A DNA stretch of 8,444 nt from contig CAMLKV010000087.1 in NCBI GenBank assembly GCA_946480635.1, forward strand, positions 1 through 8,444, in the 5' to 3' direction. This document shows positions 5,480 through 8,444 of this stretch, piece by piece. Under the pieces are notes generated by a model. It was not told the DNA's origin. It ran no database searches and saw only the letters and a list, made by a program, of their open reading frames with translations. The position numbers and the translations under genes are program-made. The stretch is from an uncultured Flavobacterium sp. (GTDB lineage: Bacteria > Bacteroidota > Bacteroidia > Flavobacteriales > Flavobacteriaceae). Positions within the stretch are counted from its first letter, which is position 1. Every line of letters starts with the position of its first letter.

Positions 5480-6790
5480 ATGAATAATATCGTAGCCATT
5501 GTAGGAAGACCTAATGTTGGGAAATCAACATTTTTTAACCGTTTGATTCAGAGAAGAGAAGCTATTGTGGATTCTGTTTCAGGAGTAACTCGTGACCGTA
5601 ACTACGGAAAAAGTGAGTGGAATGGAAAAGAGTTTTCAGTAATTGATACTGGTGGATACATTAAAGGTTCTGACGATATTTTTGAAGGAGAAATCCGTAA
5701 ACAAGTTGAATTGGCTATCGATGAGGCTGATGCAATTATTTTTGTTGTCGATGTAGAAGAAGGAATTACACCAATGGATGAAGAGGTTGCTAAGTTGCTA
5801 AGAAAAGTAACTAAGCCTATTCTTCTTGCTGTAAATAAAGTGGATAACGGAAAGAGAGAACAAGACGCGTTAGAGTTTTATAATCTTGGGTTAGGTGAAT
5901 ATTTTACCATAGCTGGTATGAGCGGAAGTGGAACTGGTGAACTTTTAGACAAATTAGTAGAAGTTTTACCTGAATTGCCAGAAGCAACAGAAGAAGAAAA
6001 TCCATTACCTCGTTTTTGTGTAGTTGGTCGTCCAAATGCAGGAAAATCATCATTTATTAATGCATTAATTGGTGAAGATCGTTTTGTGGTAACTGATATT
6101 GCCGGAACTACTCGTGATGCCATTGATACTAAATACAATCGTTTTGGTTTCGAATTTAATTTAGTTGATACTGCCGGTATTCGTCGTAAAGCTAAAGTAA
6201 AAGAAGATTTAGAATTCTATTCAGTAATGCGTTCTGTTCGTGCTATAGAACACAGTGATGTATGTATTTTAATGATTGACGCTACACGTGGATTTGAAGG
6301 TCAGGATCAGAATATTTTTTGGTTAGCAGAGAAGAACAGAAAAGGTATTGTTATCTTGGTGAACAAGTGGGATTTAGTTGAAAAAGATACGATGTCTACT
6401 CGTGATTACGAAGCAAAAATCCGAAAAGAAATCGAACCGTTTACTGATGTGCCTATTTTATTTGTTTCTACACTTACTAAACAACGTTTATTAAAAGCAC
6501 TTGAAACTGCAGTTCAGGTTTATGAAAGTAGAAAACAACGTATTTCTACATCTAAATTTAATGAGCATATGTTGGCTATTATCGAGCATATGCCGCCACC
6601 TGCATTAAAAGGGAAATACATTAAAATCAAATACTGTATGCAATTGCCTACGCCAATGCCACAGTTTGTGTTTTTTGCTAATTTACCTCAGTATGTAAAA
6701 GATCCTTACAAGCGATTTTTAGAGAATAAAATTAGAGAAAAGTGGGACTTTTCGGGAGTGCCAATCGATATTTATATTAGAGAGAAATAG
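5480..6790 (+). CDS. der: GTPase Der (EngA), 50S ribosomal subunit assembly
   Basis: Der is a tandem-GTPase factor needed for late maturation of the 50S subunit. At 436 residues it has normal length. The first G domain shows GRPNVGKST (9-17), DTGG (56-59) and NKVD (119-122). The second shows GRPNAGKSS (183-191), DTAG (230-233) and NKWD (295-298). An acidic linker (ATEEENP, 169-175) joins them. The C-terminal KH-like domain, about 350-436, ends in the family's [13 protein letters not shown]. The G5 loops differ from the textbook SA motif: AGMSGSG at 145-151 in the first domain and an STLTKQR motif in the second. I expect both to be lineage variants rather than defects. The gene follows era, shares its strand, and is closed by a hairpin terminator about 55 bases after the stop. 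Confidence 0.97.
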   Translation: MNNIVAIVGRPNVGKSTFFNRLIQRREAIVDSVSGVTRDRNYGKSEWNGKEFSVIDTGGYIKGSDDIFEGEIRKQVELAIDEADAIIFVVDVEEGITPMDEEVAKLLRKVTKPILLAVNKVDNGKREQDALEFYNLGLGEYFTIAGMSGSGTGELLDKLVEVLPELPEATEEENPLPRFCVVGRPNAGKSSFINALIGEDRFVVTDIAGTTRDAIDTKYNRFGFEFNLVDTAGIRRKAKVKEDLEFYSVMRSVRAIEHSDVCILMIDATRGFEGQDQNIFWLAEKNRKGIVILVNKWDLVEKDTMSTRDYEAKIRKEIEPFTDVPILFVSTLTKQRLLKALETAVQVYESRKQRISTSKFNEHMLAIIEHMPPPALKGKYIKIKYCMQLPTPMPQFVFFANLPQYVKDPYKRFLENKIREKWDFSGVPIDIYIREK

Positions 6791-6844
6791 TTTGTTAAAA
6801 AAAACAAAAAGGATAAAATTCTTCGATAAGAAAATCTTTAATTC

Positions 6845-6884
6845 GCGGTTTTAATGAGAAATCATTTTAACCGCAATTTTTTTT
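6845..6884 (+). terminator. Intrinsic terminator after der
   Basis: GCGGTT (6845-6850) pairs with AACCGC (6869-6874). An inner AATGA/TCATT stem closes a GAAA tetraloop, with a two-base T:T mismatch between the stems. Two A bases and eight T residues (6877-6884) follow. The next gene's ATG comes only 11 bases after the T-run. Confidence 0.85.
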
Positions 6885-6895
6885 ATACCAAATTA

Positions 6896-8444
6896 ATGTT
6901 TAAAAAAGTACTATTTATTATCCTTTCTGTATTTTCTTTACAGGCTTTCGCACAAAATTCAATTAAATTTAAAGGAAAAATTATTGAAGAGAAAACAAAA
7001 TTACCAATGCAAGCTGTTACAGTTTATGTGTCAGTGGCAAAAGATTCTTCGTTAATAGATTATACTATAACTGACAAGAATGGTGATTTTTCATTTAATT
7101 TAAAAAAAAGTGATAATTCAATTTGGTTAAAAGCCTCTATGGCGAGTTTTGAAGATTATAAAGTTACGTTAAATAGTATTTCTGAAAGCAAAGACTTTGG
7201 GGTTATAGCAATGAAAGATCAGGCAAAAATGCTTGGTGAAATTGTAATAAAATCTGAGGCTCCACCAATCCGAATTAAAAAAGACACTTTAGAGTTTAAT
7301 GCTGCATCTTTTAAAGTTCGTCCCGATTCAAATGTACAAACACTTTTAAAGCAACTTCCAGGTGTAGAAATTGATAGTGAAGGGAAAATTACCGTGAATG
7401 GTAAAGAAGTGAATCAGATTCTTGTTAATGGTAAGCCTTTTTTTGGAAAAGATGGTAAAGTAGCATTGCAAAATTTACCTTCGGATATTATAAATAAAGT
7501 CCAAATTAGTGATACAAAGACTAAAAAGGAAGAACTGAATAAACAAGTGGCCAGTTCAAACAATGCTAGTATAAATCTTACCATTGATGAAGATAAAAAT
7601 AAAGGTTTTTTTGGGAAATTTATGGCCGGATACGGAACAGATAAACGTTATGAAAGTAGTGCTTTAATAAACTACTTTAAAAACAAGCGTAAGATTAACG
7701 TACTAGCATCGTCTAATAATATCAATTCAGTTGGATTTTCAATGGATGAAGTTTTTGATAATATGGGCGGTGGTAGAAATATGACTTACTATGATTCTGG
7801 TACTGGTGCTTTTGGAATGGGTGGACTTAGGTTTGGTAACAATGGTTCAGGTATTACTCAGTCTGATATGGTTGGGGTAAATTATACTGATGAGTGGTTT
7901 AAAAATTTCGAAACTACTGGAAGTTATTTTTATACAGATCAGCACACTAAAAATGAAAATCGAACGAGACAAATTAACTTTTTGCCTTCAGGAAATTTTA
8001 TTACCGAGTCACAGTCTAATACAAAATCTGATGCCTTTGGACACAATCTTAATACCGAATTTGAATATAAAATAGACTCGACAACAACAATTTCGATATC
8101 GCCAAAATTCACAAAAAACAAAGCTAAAAATAGTGAGTCAATGAGACAAACTTCTTCAGATGAGTTAAATGTTTTATTGAATGAAAGTGTTTCAGAAGTT
8201 TCAAGTGAAACTACTACAAACAACTTTAAAAATTCACTAAACATCAATAAAACTTTTAATAGAAAAGGGAAATATTTGAGTTTTTCATTTGATAATGAAA
8301 ATGCTGAAGATGATGTGTTCAATTCAAACAATTCTAAAACTGTTTTTTATCAAAGTGGAGATCCTGATGATATAAGGAATCAGATTAGAAAAACCTTAAA
8401 TAGAAAGGATAATTATAATGCTGATTTGTCGTATTCTCAGCCAA
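6896..8444 (+). CDS. TonB-dependent-receptor-like outer-membrane beta-barrel protein, C-terminal part cut by window edge
   Basis: The frame is open for 516 codons and still open at the right edge, so much of the barrel is missing. Residues 1-19 are a Sec signal peptide ending AFA before Q20. Residues about 24-105 form a carboxypeptidase-regulatory-like beta sandwich (KFKGKIIEEKTKLPMQAVTV, then TDKNGDFSFNLK). Residues about 112-210 look like a TonB plug: LGEIVI, VQTLLKQLPGVEID, VNGKEVNQILVNGKPFFG and LPSDIINKVQI. From about 240 (GFFGKFMAGYGTDKRYESS) a series of amphipathic beta strands starts, typical of the OMP_b-brl_3 barrel group. A glycine-rich stretch at 290-319 lies early in the barrel. 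No SusC signature or classic TonB box is evident, and no SusD gene is in view, so the substrate is unknown. No -7 box separates it from the der terminator. The ATG at 6896 directly precedes the signal peptide. Confidence 0.9.
   Translation, partial: MFKKVLFIILSVFSLQAFAQNSIKFKGKIIEEKTKLPMQAVTVYVSVAKDSSLIDYTITDKNGDFSFNLKKSDNSIWLKASMASFEDYKVTLNSISESKDFGVIAMKDQAKMLGEIVIKSEAPPIRIKKDTLEFNAASFKVRPDSNVQTLLKQLPGVEIDSEGKITVNGKEVNQILVNGKPFFGKDGKVALQNLPSDIINKVQISDTKTKKEELNKQVASSNNASINLTIDEDKNKGFFGKFMAGYGTDKRYESSALINYFKNKRKINVLASSNNINSVGFSMDEVFDNMGGGRNMTYYDSGTGAFGMGGLRFGNNGSGITQSDMVGVNYTDEWFKNFETTGSYFYTDQHTKNENRTRQINFLPSGNFITESQSNTKSDAFGHNLNTEFEYKIDSTTTISISPKFTKNKAKNSESMRQTSSDELNVLLNESVSEVSSETTTNNFKNSLNINKTFNRKGKYLSFSFDNENAEDDVFNSNNSKTVFYQSGDPDDIRNQIRKTLNRKDNYNADLSYSQP

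Noticed and set aside
5878..6138. 86-residue minus-strand open frame inside der
   Set aside because: It is antisense to the linker and second G domain of Der, with no supporting features.
7939..8331. 130-residue minus-strand open frame
   Set aside because: It lies wholly antisense to the receptor barrel, whose frame is intact, and has no promoter or recognisable domain.
1..8444. Mobile element, CRISPR array, phage or defence system
   Set aside because: No transposase, integrase, regularly spaced repeats, phage genes or known defence domains were seen; the genes are ordinary chromosomal types.

Overview
The window looks like ordinary chromosomal DNA from a Flavobacterium-like member of the Bacteroidota. 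Four things suggest this: low GC content; promoters built on the Bacteroidota -7 box TAnnTTTG; A/T-rich leaders without a Shine-Dalgarno sequence; and typical family members, namely an initiator tRNA next to era and der, a DUF1761 protein, a S8 peptidase and a surface receptor with a carboxypeptidase-regulatory-like plug architecture.

The left half (1-4283) is all on the minus strand. In transcription order it holds a MarR-family regulator (3855-4283), a secreted subtilisin-like S8 peptidase (2107-3720), a small J-domain plus KTSC-domain protein (1536-1982), a four-helix DUF1761 membrane protein (952-1434), and the first 297 codons of a FemAB/GNAT-like acyltransferase that runs off the left edge (1-891). 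Most of these look like separate transcription units. There are minus-strand terminators after the KTSC gene and after the DUF1761 gene, and -7 boxes before the MarR, KTSC and DUF1761 genes.

The right half (4367-8444) is all on the plus strand. A strong promoter drives an initiator tRNA-fMet(CAU), which ends at a perfect hairpin terminator. The era promoter follows directly, then era, then der with its own -7 box, then a terminator, and finally the first 516 codons of a TonB-dependent-receptor-like outer-membrane protein that runs off the right edge. The tRNA, Era and Der all serve translation: initiation, 30S maturation and 50S maturation respectively. The two halves diverge from an AT-rich spacer at about 4311-4366.

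No mobile element, CRISPR array, phage gene, toxin-antitoxin pair or defence cassette is visible, and no intergenic gap exceeds 140 bases. I found no convincing undescribed system. The points worth checking are local: compact overlap of terminators and promoters, a palindrome plus an 8-bp tandem repeat in the peptidase leader next to a MarR gene, two genes starting within about 12 bases of a terminator, the J-KTSC fusion, and a long insertion between the catalytic Asp and His of the peptidase.
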